Virus record (IMG/VR): IMGVR_UViG_3300044527_000590
Coordinates: 1 to 39,924 of that record
Source: a virus
Direction: 5' to 3' (one strand)
DNA length: 39,924 bases
Each line of letters opens with the position of its first letter. Position 1 is the stretch's first letter. Below are positions 20,225-29,228 of the stretch, piece by piece. Under the pieces are notes generated by a model. It saw only the letters and a list, made by a program, of their open reading frames with translations. It did not search any database and was not told the origin of the DNA. The position numbers and the translations under genes are program-made.

Positions 20225-21178
20225 ATGCTGAAATTCATTCTTTGGATGTTTTTCCCGTTGCTTCCGATGGTCCGGTATATTGGCGAAGACGGAGCAGGCG
20301 GCGGTGGATCCGGCGGCGGTGACGGCGGCGGTGACGGCGGAGGATCTGGTGACGGTGGATCGCGCAGCATGGAAATTCCTCCCGATGGTGGAAGGACAAA
20401 GACTCCGGCCGGCGGCGGTGATAAGCCGTGGTTTGAGTCTGCCGGGGTTGATCCGGCCCTCCTGACCGATAAGGACAAGGAATATAAAACCCTTGGCGAC
20501 TATGTGAAGGGTGCGCAAAGCGCCCGGCAACTGGCCGCGTCGAAGGGGATTCCTCTGCCTGCCAAAGATGCCACACCGGAGCAGAAGGCGGCGTTTCAGG
20601 CCGAGGTGATGAAACACTTTCCCGATCTGCCGGTGGCGCCGGAAAGTGCCGACAAATACGAAATCCCGATGTTCAAGGATTCCGGACTGCCGGAAACTCG
20701 GCAAAAGGCAATTACCGGAGCGTTTCATAAGGCCGGATTGAGCAACAAGCATGCGCAGGCTGTGATGGATATCTATTCCGATCAGGTGGCGCAGGACATG
20801 GAGGATGCTCAGGCGCAGATTGCAACCCAGCGAACAGCCACGGATGCCGAGTTAAAAACCGAATGGGGGGCCGCGTTTGCGGATCGCCAGGCGGGGATTG
20901 ACCGGATTGGCGAAAAATATCCTGAACTGTTTTCCGTGATGAAGTCGGTCGGGATCGATGCGCGCAAGGACTTCCGCGTCATGATGGACGAAGTGGCTCG
21001 CAGTATCAGCGAAGACCATCCGGGAGGAAGCGGCAAGGAGTCGGCGGACGGTATTGAAACGCAGATCACCGAGCTGCGGACAAAGATCAAGGGAACCGAA
21101 AACTCGCTTGAACGGCAGAAACTGATCAAACAGGAATCGGAATTGTATAAAAAACGCGATGCGCTGCGGAAAAAATAA
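20225..21178 (+). CDS. Scaffold (capsid assembly) protein with hydrophobic N-terminus
   Basis: 317 residues. After a Gly-rich, disordered segment (about 20-45) the protein is highly charged and helical (QKAITGAFHKAGLSNKHAQA, EDAQAQIATQRTATDAELKT) and ends in a coiled-coil and basic tail, the usual plan of podovirus scaffolds placed directly before the capsid gene. The first 16 residues (MLKFILWMFFPLLPMV) are strongly hydrophobic. A start at ATG 20267 would remove most of them, but it has no better ribosome site than GAAAGG before 20225. If 20225 is correct, the scaffold could dock procapsids at the membrane. Confidence 0.7.
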   Translation: MLKFILWMFFPLLPMVRYIGEDGAGGGGSGGGDGGGDGGGSGDGGSRSMEIPPDGGRTKTPAGGGDKPWFESAGVDPALLTDKDKEYKTLGDYVKGAQSARQLAASKGIPLPAKDATPEQKAAFQAEVMKHFPDLPVAPESADKYEIPMFKDSGLPETRQKAITGAFHKAGLSNKHAQAVMDIYSDQVAQDMEDAQAQIATQRTATDAELKTEWGAAFADRQAGIDRIGEKYPELFSVMKSVGIDARKDFRVMMDEVARSISEDHPGGSGKESADGIETQITELRTKIKGTENSLERQKLIKQESELYKKRDALRKK

Positions 21179-21190
21179 ATCCGGGTAAAA

Positions 21191-21207
21191 CTGGATGCGT
21201 ATATAGG
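21191..21207 (+). promoter_or_regulatory. Late promoter-like element, copy 2 (CTGGATGCGTATATAGG)
   Basis: 17 bases identical to 37655-37671; the core TGCGTATATAG is also at 17627. It lies between scaffold and capsid genes and runs straight into a terminator stem. A transcript started about seven bases after TATATA would lack the 5' arm of that stem and so escape it, while transcripts arriving from upstream would form the full hairpin. Confidence 0.55.
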
Positions 21208-21232
21208 GGCGAGGGAATACCTCGCCCTTTTT
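21207..21232 (+). terminator. Rho-independent terminator after scaffold
   Basis: GGGCGAGG (21207-21214), loop GAATA, CCTCGCCC (21220-21227), then TTTTT. The eight-base perfect stem and T run are typical. It overlaps the promoter-like element just before it. Confidence 0.75.
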
Positions 21233-21377
21233 CTTTGGGCTGAGCCCCTCCATCCGCGTGGATCGCGGCGGGTGGCGGCGCAACCGCAAGCAAGCCCCCT
21301 CCTTCGGAGGAACACGGTGAGCGAATGGTGAGAAATCACGGTTTGTTAACTGAAATGTAAAAACGAAGGAGAAGAAG
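21233..21377 (+). promoter_or_regulatory. Capsid gene leader with small hairpins
   Basis: About 145 bases without a gene. It contains ATCC-GCGT-GGAT and CCTCC-TTC-GGAGG hairpins and ends in AAGGAGAAGAAG, a strong ribosome site for the capsid gene. A long structured leader before the most abundant protein may stabilise the message or pace translation. Confidence 0.35.
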
Positions 21378-22433
21378 ATGAAAATTATGTTTATTGGAAA
21401 TCCAGTCTTGGCCTTGCTGAGCTGGTTGCTTGCTCCGGCGGTGCGCTTCGCGTCGCAGGATACTCATATGTTCGAGCAGTTTACGGCCAACGTAAAAGAC
21501 CTGCTCGGTGAACATCCGGCCCACTCTATTCTGGCGCACATGTGCGAAGAAGAAGCGGGATCCGGCAAAGGCGTGTGGATCAACGGAATCAGTGCTGCGG
21601 ACAGCGACGATGCAGTCAGCAAAGCATTGACGGCCAAAGACACGGTGAAGGAATACCAGCAGCTGGCCGCTGAAAGTCAGACCTGGGACAACTTCAAAAA
21701 GACCATTACTCCGTTTAACGATGTAATGAAGATGGTCAGCTGGTCCGCTCCGAGTCTGGTTGAATGGGGTCACTCGTTCGACGAAGACGAAGAATGGCAG
21801 CATCTGGCCGATCCGAAGGGTTCCACGGTTAACGTCGGTATCCGTAAAATCTTCAAAGACCGCGATGAGCTGTTCCTTGCCGGTGCTACGGCCGCAACCG
21901 TCAGCCGCAAATCCAGCGACAATGAAACCCTGCACTCGGTTTCTCTGCCGGCGACCCAAACTCTAGATGACATGACCTATGCAGACATCGATGTCGACAG
22001 TCTGCCAAGCATGATCTGCGAGAAGTTTGACAATGTTTGGTATGCCAAGGGCAGCCCGATCTATTGCGCAATTTCCGCAACGATGGCGCGGCATTTCCGC
22101 AAGAACAGCCGCAACCAGATTCATAACACGGACTTCGTGCGCAGTTATGAGCACTTCATGCAGGGAACGATCCCGGACATCGACGGTGTAACCTTCATTG
22201 TCCTGCCTAAATCCATGATGGCCTCCATCACCGGCGAAGGCGCGGTAGACTCCTATGTGGCATGGGTTCCCCAGGCTATCAACCGGGTCATGTACAGCGG
22301 GTTCAAGACCTCGACCTCTACTCAGGGGTTGCTGCGTGATACGCAGTTGGTTTACATGCGCGAAAAAGAAGACTTCAAGCGCATCGACGACCTCGGTGTA
22401 GTCGTTGGCGATATCGTCGCCGCGGCGCAATAA
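21378..22433 (+). CDS. Major capsid protein with signal-like N-terminal extension
   Basis: 351 residues, preceded by AAGGAG at ideal spacing. Its position after the scaffold, its size, and landmarks such as WDNFKKTITPFNDVMK, GHSFDEDEEW and a viral beta-domain (DIDGVTFIVLPKSMMA) fit a podovirus HK97-fold capsid protein. Residues 1-24 (MKIMFIGNPVLALLSWLLAP) form a basic-then-hydrophobic segment resembling a signal peptide, which is odd for a cytoplasmic assembly protein. The next methionine (about residue 31, MFEQFTANV) has no good ribosome site, so the segment is probably translated and may be cleaved on maturation. Confidence 0.75.
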   Translation: MKIMFIGNPVLALLSWLLAPAVRFASQDTHMFEQFTANVKDLLGEHPAHSILAHMCEEEAGSGKGVWINGISAADSDDAVSKALTAKDTVKEYQQLAAESQTWDNFKKTITPFNDVMKMVSWSAPSLVEWGHSFDEDEEWQHLADPKGSTVNVGIRKIFKDRDELFLAGATAATVSRKSSDNETLHSVSLPATQTLDDMTYADIDVDSLPSMICEKFDNVWYAKGSPIYCAISATMARHFRKNSRNQIHNTDFVRSYEHFMQGTIPDIDGVTFIVLPKSMMASITGEGAVDSYVAWVPQAINRVMYSGFKTSTSTQGLLRDTQLVYMREKEDFKRIDDLGVVVGDIVAAAQ

Positions 22434-22496
22434 CGGACGGCCCCGGTCGCAAGGCCGGGGCTTCCATAGTTTGAAAATTAATTGAAGGGGTTGAAA

Positions 22497-22919
22497 ATGA
22501 AAAAAATGACAATTATGGCAGTGATGGCGGCCGTGGCGCTGGGTGTGCAGGCTGAGAAGTATGTGACGGTGGGCGTTGCTCCCGGAACGAACAACGTGGC
22601 AACCATTACGCAAAGTTTCGCGGCGGTAGCCATTCCGGTGGCGATCTACACGGAACTGACCGGAACGACCACGAACGCGGTGACGATTGGTTTTACGCCG
22701 TCGGTTGCAACGAATGCGGCTGACTATGGCAAAACCTACCGGATCGGCTCGTTTTCGACGGTTGGCGGTGCGGAAGCTACGGTGGTGATGAACGATCCTC
22801 TGAATACCAATTCGGCTGGCACGGTTATCATGAATCGCGGCGATGCTATGCCTCTTACCGGCGCCGGCGGCACAGCCAGCACGAACGTGTTTTATCGGGT
22901 TGTATTCAAGCTGCCCTGA
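22497..22919 (+). CDS. Secreted-type head/decoration candidate
   Basis: 140 residues from ATG 22497 (after GAAGGGG). A clear signal peptide, MKKMTIMAVMAAVALGVQA, is followed by a beta-rich Thr/Ala/Gly/Asn domain. In podoviruses the gene after the capsid often encodes a decoration or head-fibre protein, but an N-terminal Sec signal is unexpected for one. It could instead be a host-surface protein made late. No family is recognised. Confidence 0.55.
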   Translation: MKKMTIMAVMAAVALGVQAEKYVTVGVAPGTNNVATITQSFAAVAIPVAIYTELTGTTTNAVTIGFTPSVATNAADYGKTYRIGSFSTVGGAEATVVMNDPLNTNSAGTVIMNRGDAMPLTGAGGTASTNVFYRVVFKLP

Positions 22920-22992
22920 GCGCTTCGCAACGTGATGAAACCAAGGCGGAGCGGGTTATCCGTTCCGCCTTTTTACTAAAAAGAGGTGAATT

Positions 22993-24354
22993 ATGCCGGT
23001 ACATGCAAATTTCGTGGATACGCTGGAGCAGGTTGGTGATCTGGCGCTGGGAAAAGTCGGAGAGAAAAAGCGTCTGACAAACATTGAAACGGATACCGGC
23101 AACCATGCAGAGGTAATACGGCTGTTTATTCACCAGGTGATCCGCGAAGTGCAGAGTGAGTTTCGCTGGTCTGAGCTGACCAAATCGGTCGAGCTGGAAA
23201 GCCCGATCGCTGAGAATGATGATACGTATCAGTACACGCTTCCGAGTGACTTTCTACGTCCGGCCAGCAATCGTGATCAGGACTATGTGATTGAAAATGG
23301 CTATCTGTTCACCTCAGTAGCTGAAAACTTCCCGTTCCGGTACATTCGCTATTCGGAAAATCCAGCGGAGTGGAGCGGTTTGATGGTGAAATGTGTGTTT
23401 TTCCGTCTGGCGCTTGAAATCTGCATGCCACTGACTGAGAACGCGCAGAAATACAACAGCCTGCTTGAAGAGTACGAAAAGGTTGTTTTTCCCCGGGCTA
23501 AGATGGTGGGGAGTTTTGACACGGAAAATCCGCGTCCACGCATTGCGCGGGGCCGGTACAGCCGGACACGCGGAGGGGTGGGCGGAGCGATCGCCGGCGC
23601 ATTCAACCGGGTGATTGGCGTGATAGCTCCCGGGCATAATCATGATGTTGATTACGTTTCTTTACACGGAACGGATCAGGTGGCTGAAGAGAATTTGCAA
23701 AGCGGTTCGGTTACGGCCGTCAAGCTCGCGGGCGATGCCACGGCACTGATAACAGACGGTGACGCGGCGACGTTGGCATCGGCTGAAAGCTATGCGGATG
23801 CGGCTGATGTGGTTGCGCTTGCGTCGGCGGCTTCGACTGCTGATTCAAAGGATGCTGCCGTTCGGGTGGCTCTGCTGCCTAATATTGTTTATGCAAAAAA
23901 AACCACAGTCGAAACAATTACCGGTGCAAATCCCGGCCCGAACTGGACAAACATTGCCGATATGGTTGCAACAATTACCCCTCGGCTGGCAACGTCGAAA
24001 CTGCGGATTCGTGCTGTAATTTACGGGCAGGCTACATCATCCAGCTATCCCATTGTTCTTAGAATTACGCGTGATGCTGCAGCCATTGAACTGGCAACAG
24101 ACAAGGGGACAAACCGCACGGCGTGTCACGGATTGATAGGATATTTTTACGAAGCGCACGAAATGGGATGTTCGGTTATAGAGCTGATCGTTGAGGCAAC
24201 GGACGCCAGTGCTACGGTTTTCAGAGTTCAGGCCGGAATTTTATCAAACAGCACAAATACCGGGATGATCAACCGGAGTCAAACCGACACCGACACAACG
24301 CTATTTCCTCGTTGCATCAGTACGCTCACGGTTGAGGAGATCTTCACAGCATGA
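22993..24354 (+). CDS. Tail tubular protein A (gp11-like adaptor) fused to a fibre-like domain
   Basis: 453 residues. About 1-185 form the helical adaptor of T7 gp11-type tail tube A proteins (MPVHANFVDTLEQVGDLAL, TNIETDTGNHAEVIRLFIHQ, FRWSELTKSV, LPSDFLRP). After a basic linker (RGRYSRTRGGVGG), residues 215-290 carry HNHDVDYVSLHG and Ala-rich helical coils, and 295-453 a beta-sandwich domain that looks like a fibre tip. Standard gp11 proteins end near residue 200, so the extra 260 residues are a fusion that may make the adaptor ring also display fibres. Confidence 0.7.
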   Translation: MPVHANFVDTLEQVGDLALGKVGEKKRLTNIETDTGNHAEVIRLFIHQVIREVQSEFRWSELTKSVELESPIAENDDTYQYTLPSDFLRPASNRDQDYVIENGYLFTSVAENFPFRYIRYSENPAEWSGLMVKCVFFRLALEICMPLTENAQKYNSLLEEYEKVVFPRAKMVGSFDTENPRPRIARGRYSRTRGGVGGAIAGAFNRVIGVIAPGHNHDVDYVSLHGTDQVAEENLQSGSVTAVKLAGDATALITDGDAATLASAESYADAADVVALASAASTADSKDAAVRVALLPNIVYAKKTTVETITGANPGPNWTNIADMVATITPRLATSKLRIRAVIYGQATSSSYPIVLRITRDAAAIELATDKGTNRTACHGLIGYFYEAHEMGCSVIELIVEATDASATVFRVQAGILSNSTNTGMINRSQTDTDTTLFPRCISTLTVEEIFTA

Positions 24355-26933
24355 GAGTATTTCGACACAATTTAAGCGGCGGGGTGCTGGGTGCGGATCT
24401 GCATTACCGCTCCGACATGGAGCATTACCACAAGGGCAATCTGGTGCAGGACAATTTTCTTCCGACACCATACGGCGGGATGATTCGCCGTCCGCCGAGT
24501 GAAAAAGTGCTGGAGCATGGTCCGGTGACGGTTGAAGGGGTTGTTTATCAGCCGTCGGTGATCCGGTATTTTGGATTTGTGTATGATCGGGTTGCTCAGT
24601 ATGTCGTGGCACTGATCAGCTACGCGGCAAGCGGGCATGACTCGTGGAGCCGGTTTGAGATATTTGATCTGGCCGGCACGCTGAAGGATACGGTGGACTG
24701 CGACTATGCGGCATTGAACATCAATGAGCTGTCGGATAAGCAGCTTAACGATGTGATGTACCTTGCACATAATGGCTATCCGACGCAAAAGCTGGTGCGC
24801 ACGGCGGACACGGAGTGGACGCTCGATGACGCGGAGCTGGAGGGCGGGCCGTGGCTTCCGTGGAATGCCGACGAAACGACTCTTTCGGTTGAGAAGGCAG
24901 CGTATGCGGCCGGAACAACTTATGCGATGGGTGATGTTGTGCATACGGGAGGATCTGAAAAATCAATTACAGCAGCCCAATATGTGTTTTGGTATACTGA
25001 TGGGGGTGGATATCCGTGGTATTATAGAAATTATTATCTTTTAAAACTAACCATTGCGTCAGGGCATGGCATTTCTGCTGGCGATACGATTGGGGTTTCT
25101 GGTTTCAGCGAAGGTGCGGCGCCAATCAATGGGAACTATAATGTCCTTATTTCCGACGCTACTTCTATTCATATAAACACCGGATATCGTAAAAACGACT
25201 ATGGTGATTCAATATATTATTATCCGCTTCCGGGTAGTTTTAGTAATGAAAAGGTTTTAACGGGCGGCGGCAACAGTTTTTTTGTGTCTCTGTCTGATGC
25301 GAACGCCGGCAATGCTTTGCCAGTTGCTCCTGCGACCGCGACGGCGTATTGGCGCAGGACTGCGTTTGTCGGCTCAATAACGCTTAAAAGCGGTGCTGAT
25401 CTGTTCACGGAGGACAACATCGGTCAGAAGGTCTTTTGCGCTGTAAATATCGCGCAGACATACGATGGAATCTTTACGGCAACCGGCAGTGCGTCTGCGC
25501 CGGTGGCTTACTCTAATGGATCCGTTAAGCTGCTCACGCAGGGCGGAGTCTGGAGCGGGATTTGCGCTCTTCAGAAGAGTCTGGATGGTGGCGTGACGTG
25601 GGAAACGATTGGCGTTGTAAACGGAGCAGGCGGCAACAATAACGGTGAAATTACCCGCGACATCGAAGATCCGCTGGCCTTGTTGCGTGTTTATATGCAG
25701 ACGTACACGGCGGTTACGGGCGCAACGGGATGCATGTGGCAACTGGAATTTCCGTCCGGCACTCCGTTTATCGCAAACATCACGGCTTACACGGATGCGC
25801 GGACGGTGACGGTTGAGCCTGAAACATCGCTGACCGCTCTTTTCCAGACCAAAAACTGGAAGCTCGGAGCGTTCAGCGAAACCAACGGCTATCCGGGTGT
25901 GGTGGCGATCCATGACGAACGGCTGATGCTGGGCGGGTCGAAGCTGCAGCCGTTTATGGTGTGGGGCTCTGCGGTCAACAACTGGGGATGGTTTGCTGAC
26001 GGGGTGCTGGAGACTTCTCCGCTGGCGATTCAGGCGAATGCTGACCGGGCGACGCGGCTCTGTTGGCTGGCGAGCAAAGGGGAACTGCTGTTCGGTACGG
26101 ACTTCAACGAGTATTCCGCCGGATCGCGCGACTCGGACAAGATCATCAGCGGGGTGAACCCTCCCAAAATTGCGGTGCAAAACTCGTACAGTTCGGCACC
26201 TATTCAGGCGCTGCTGATTGGTGAAGACATTATTTTTGTGCAGAGCGACAAAAAGACACTGCGGAGCATGTCGTTCAGTGATGCAAAATGGGGTTATGCG
26301 GGGATGAATATGACCGTCTCCTGCCCGGATATCGCCGGGAGCGGCTTCCGGTGGTTAAGCGTACAAAAGAATCCGTTTCCGGTGATTTGGGCGGGCACGG
26401 AAGATGACACGCTGATTTCGTTCACCTACGACAAGGAAATGAACATTACCGGCTGGGCAAACCATCCGCTGGCCGGTGCAACGGTGGTTTCCGGGTGCGT
26501 CATTCCGACGGCTGGAATTGATACGGTGTTTATCTGCACGAACCGCGACGGCGTGTTTCAGATGGAAAAGCTGGATTATGCCAATCAGGTGTTTACGGAT
26601 GATCAGGACGGAACAGATACAGCCATGACCAGTTTGGTGCGGCCTACCAGTTTGGTGCAGGCCCCGAACGTATTGGAAGAGGCCAAGTACCGAATCACCA
26701 AGATATTTCTTTACCTAAAAGCCTCACAGGGCGGCGAGGTGAGCGTGGACGGCGGGGAGACATGGGAAGTCATTGAGTACCCGTCGGCGGAACTGTTTAC
26801 GGGCAAGGTGGAAATTTCCGTTAATTCCGGCAACACCGAAGAGGCTCCGCTGATGATCCGCACAACCGGGACGCAACCGTTTAATTTACTGTCTATCGGC
26901 GCGGACATTGACCGGCAAAGCACAAAGGAATGA
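24351..26933 (+). CDS. Tail tubular protein B (gp12-like nozzle)
   Basis: 860 residues by ATGA overlap with the adaptor gene. FRHNLSGGVLGADLHYRSDM, GGMIRRPPSE, LNDVMYLAHNGYPTQKLVR and WFADGVLETSPLAIQ are typical of podovirus nozzle proteins. Residues about 215-310 are an AT-rich insertion with LTIASGHGISAGDTIGVSGF and INGNYNVLISDATSIHINT, the pattern of the small E1-FCCH-like beta module frequent in tail proteins. The protein would form the tail nozzle under the adaptor ring. Confidence 0.8.
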   Translation: MRVFRHNLSGGVLGADLHYRSDMEHYHKGNLVQDNFLPTPYGGMIRRPPSEKVLEHGPVTVEGVVYQPSVIRYFGFVYDRVAQYVVALISYAASGHDSWSRFEIFDLAGTLKDTVDCDYAALNINELSDKQLNDVMYLAHNGYPTQKLVRTADTEWTLDDAELEGGPWLPWNADETTLSVEKAAYAAGTTYAMGDVVHTGGSEKSITAAQYVFWYTDGGGYPWYYRNYYLLKLTIASGHGISAGDTIGVSGFSEGAAPINGNYNVLISDATSIHINTGYRKNDYGDSIYYYPLPGSFSNEKVLTGGGNSFFVSLSDANAGNALPVAPATATAYWRRTAFVGSITLKSGADLFTEDNIGQKVFCAVNIAQTYDGIFTATGSASAPVAYSNGSVKLLTQGGVWSGICALQKSLDGGVTWETIGVVNGAGGNNNGEITRDIEDPLALLRVYMQTYTAVTGATGCMWQLEFPSGTPFIANITAYTDARTVTVEPETSLTALFQTKNWKLGAFSETNGYPGVVAIHDERLMLGGSKLQPFMVWGSAVNNWGWFADGVLETSPLAIQANADRATRLCWLASKGELLFGTDFNEYSAGSRDSDKIISGVNPPKIAVQNSYSSAPIQALLIGEDIIFVQSDKKTLRSMSFSDAKWGYAGMNMTVSCPDIAGSGFRWLSVQKNPFPVIWAGTEDDTLISFTYDKEMNITGWANHPLAGATVVSGCVIPTAGIDTVFICTNRDGVFQMEKLDYANQVFTDDQDGTDTAMTSLVRPTSLVQAPNVLEEAKYRITKIFLYLKASQGGEVSVDGGETWEVIEYPSAELFTGKVEISVNSGNTEEAPLMIRTTGTQPFNLLSIGADIDRQSTKE

Positions 26934-26937
26934 GTTT

Positions 26938-27558
26938 ATGGATCCGATAACCGCAACACTGTTAATTATTGGAATTGTGGGGACGCTGGCCGGCACAACC
27001 ATGTCGTATCAGGCGCAAAAGGCGGCGGGTCAGCAGGCAAAGTATAACGCGGACCATGCGGCCAAGGTTGAGGAGATGCAGGCCGAAGAGGAAAAGCTCC
27101 GGCGCTCGGCCCAGGAGCGGCAGGAGCGGAAGCAGGCACGGATGCGGCGTGCATCCATCGAGGCAGATTTTGCGAAAAGCGGGCTTTTGATGACCGGAAC
27201 TCCGGTTTATCTGCTGGAAGAGCAGGCCAAGGCCGATGAAATGAACATTCTGGAAGGCAACCGGATTTCGTCGGTTGGCTTTATGCGATCGATGGAGCGT
27301 GCGCGGCTGATTCGCCAGCAGGGTAAATTTGACAAGTCGGCGGCGGACTACGGAGCAACGACCACGCTGATCAGTGGTGCGGGCAGTCTGGCTCTGACGG
27401 GTGCGTCGTTTAGTGCGGCCGGCGGATTGGGGCCGAAGACGCCACCTCCACCCGGCGCGGGCGGAACGATGGTTTCCGGCGGTGGCCAAGGAGCCGGATA
27501 TAATAACGGCATGAATGGGCGCGTTACACCGGGCAGCAATAATTTGTTTAACGCATAG
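26938..27558 (+). CDS. Internal virion protein, gp14-like
   Basis: 206 residues from ATG 26938, eight bases after AAAGGA. It has an N-terminal membrane segment (ATLLIIGIVGTLAGTTMSY), long charged helices (VEEMQAEEEKLRRSAQERQE), SGLLMTGTPVYLLEEQ, and a Gly-rich end. This is the plan of the T7 gp14-type ejection protein that enters the host outer membrane during infection. It is followed by gp15- and gp16-like genes in the usual order. Confidence 0.75.
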   Translation: MDPITATLLIIGIVGTLAGTTMSYQAQKAAGQQAKYNADHAAKVEEMQAEEEKLRRSAQERQERKQARMRRASIEADFAKSGLLMTGTPVYLLEEQAKADEMNILEGNRISSVGFMRSMERARLIRQQGKFDKSAADYGATTTLISGAGSLALTGASFSAAGGLGPKTPPPPGAGGTMVSGGGQGAGYNNGMNGRVTPGSNNLFNA

Positions 27559-27569
27559 GAAGGGTTTAT

Positions 27570-29228
27570 ATGGGCCGCATACCGATGGATTTGGGAGTGA
27601 ACTACCAGCGCAATCCGGAGCCCACGGCCGTGCCGCGCGGTTTTGGCATGGAGCGATTTAACAAGGTTGCCGAGCGCGGGCAGGTGATTGCCGGGCTGGG
27701 GGCGAAAGTGGCGGACATTGCCACCGATTACGCGGCCAAAAACAAGCAGGCGGATCTGCGGGCGGATGCGCTGGCGGCGCAGTCGCAGTTTAAGATTATT
27801 CAAACTGAAGCACAGTTGAAGGCATCTGAGACCGATGATCCGAATGAAATCCGGCAGATTTGGGCGGACGCACACGGACAATACAGCAGCTGGGTGGTCG
27901 GGAAGTCGGAAAAGGGTGTTCCAAATATCCGCTGGAGCGATCAGCAGAAGGAGATGGTGACGGCTTCAGATGCCCTGCAGGGAGAGTTTCGCACGACGGC
28001 CGAGCTGAGGATTGCTGAGGTTGGCAAGCGCAACAGCAACGCCAAGGCTTTGCAGGCGCAGCGGGATGCAGAGATTGCCGGTGATCGGGAAACCATCACT
28101 CAGGCGGTGCAGGTGCGAATTGAGAACGGCACGCTCACGCGAGAAGAGGGAGAGGTTGAGCGGCGGGCATCTTTCCTGAAGTCGGATTTGACTCTGGCGA
28201 ATAACAACATTGTGAATATCGGGAAAATGGAACCGGCCAAAGCGCTGGAAGCGGCTGATCAGTTTGAAAAGTTATTGATGGCCAAAGATGAAAAAGGCAG
28301 ATGGCTGCGGTTCGAGCATATTCCTGAAAAATCCTCCGATCCTCGCGCGAAAACCAGAGACCAATTAATAAAAGAAGCTCATTCGGAAGCGGTTGCTTCG
28401 GCCAATCGCATGAAAGCCGAGGATGAATTACAAGTCACGATTAGCGATTTTGCTTATATGGATGCGGTGAAGAAAAAAGGCGGGGCGCTGTCACCGGCTG
28501 AAATGATGGGTCTGAATCTTCGGCCTGAAACTCTGAAAAAGGTTCGTGATCTGGAAAAAGAGCAGGCCAAAGAAAAAGCAGCAACCCCGGAATATGCGCT
28601 GGAAATGAATCGCCTGGTCCGCGCCTATGATGCCAAGGCGGATTCTTCGTCTGATGAGCAAATCAAATTACAGGCTAAAATCATGGCGATGCCGGACGGG
28701 GCAAACAAAACCATGCTGATCAATCAAATTGAACTAAAAGCAGCAGGTGCAGGAAACCGTCTGATGAAGGTCGAGCCGGATGATGTAAAAGATCTTCAGG
28801 CTTCGATCACGGATCAGCTGCTTGATCTGGTTGAGCGGGCAAATTTCGACGGGAAAAACGAATATTCTGGCGGACGCTATAGCAAAACCACCACAGAGAC
28901 CGGTCAAAAGGTAGGGGTATTCCACGGTGATTTGTCGATTGCGGCCGGGGCAGTGCAGAGCATGGTGGATAGCTATGTTGCCAAAAACAAGCCGTCCGCC
29001 GATCAGCTGCTGGATTGGTACAACACGAATCCGTCCATCAAGTCCTTGCGCGATGATCTGAAGCTGAAGGATTTTATTGGCCGTTTGCCGTCCATGCTGG
29101 GATCGATGCCGGCCGCGTCGTCCGGACAGTCAAAGAAACCGCTGAAAGATTCGCTGAGCGGGCAGTTTTCAGGCGGTAATGTTACGGATCAGCAGGATGC
29201 TTTTATGAAATTTTTGGGGGGGAAATAA
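27570..29228 (+). CDS. Internal virion protein, gp15-like
   Basis: 552 residues, almost entirely helical, beginning MGRIPMDLGVNYQRNPEP and with GFGMERFNKVAERGQVIAGLG. Size, position and helical content match podovirus gp15-type ejection proteins that form a periplasmic tube for DNA entry. No enzyme motif is visible. The stop overlaps the start of the giant gene (TAATG). Confidence 0.7.
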   Translation: MGRIPMDLGVNYQRNPEPTAVPRGFGMERFNKVAERGQVIAGLGAKVADIATDYAAKNKQADLRADALAAQSQFKIIQTEAQLKASETDDPNEIRQIWADAHGQYSSWVVGKSEKGVPNIRWSDQQKEMVTASDALQGEFRTTAELRIAEVGKRNSNAKALQAQRDAEIAGDRETITQAVQVRIENGTLTREEGEVERRASFLKSDLTLANNNIVNIGKMEPAKALEAADQFEKLLMAKDEKGRWLRFEHIPEKSSDPRAKTRDQLIKEAHSEAVASANRMKAEDELQVTISDFAYMDAVKKKGGALSPAEMMGLNLRPETLKKVRDLEKEQAKEKAATPEYALEMNRLVRAYDAKADSSSDEQIKLQAKIMAMPDGANKTMLINQIELKAAGAGNRLMKVEPDDVKDLQASITDQLLDLVERANFDGKNEYSGGRYSKTTTETGQKVGVFHGDLSIAAGAVQSMVDSYVAKNKPSADQLLDWYNTNPSIKSLRDDLKLKDFIGRLPSMLGSMPAASSGQSKKPLKDSLSGQFSGGNVTDQQDAFMKFLGGK

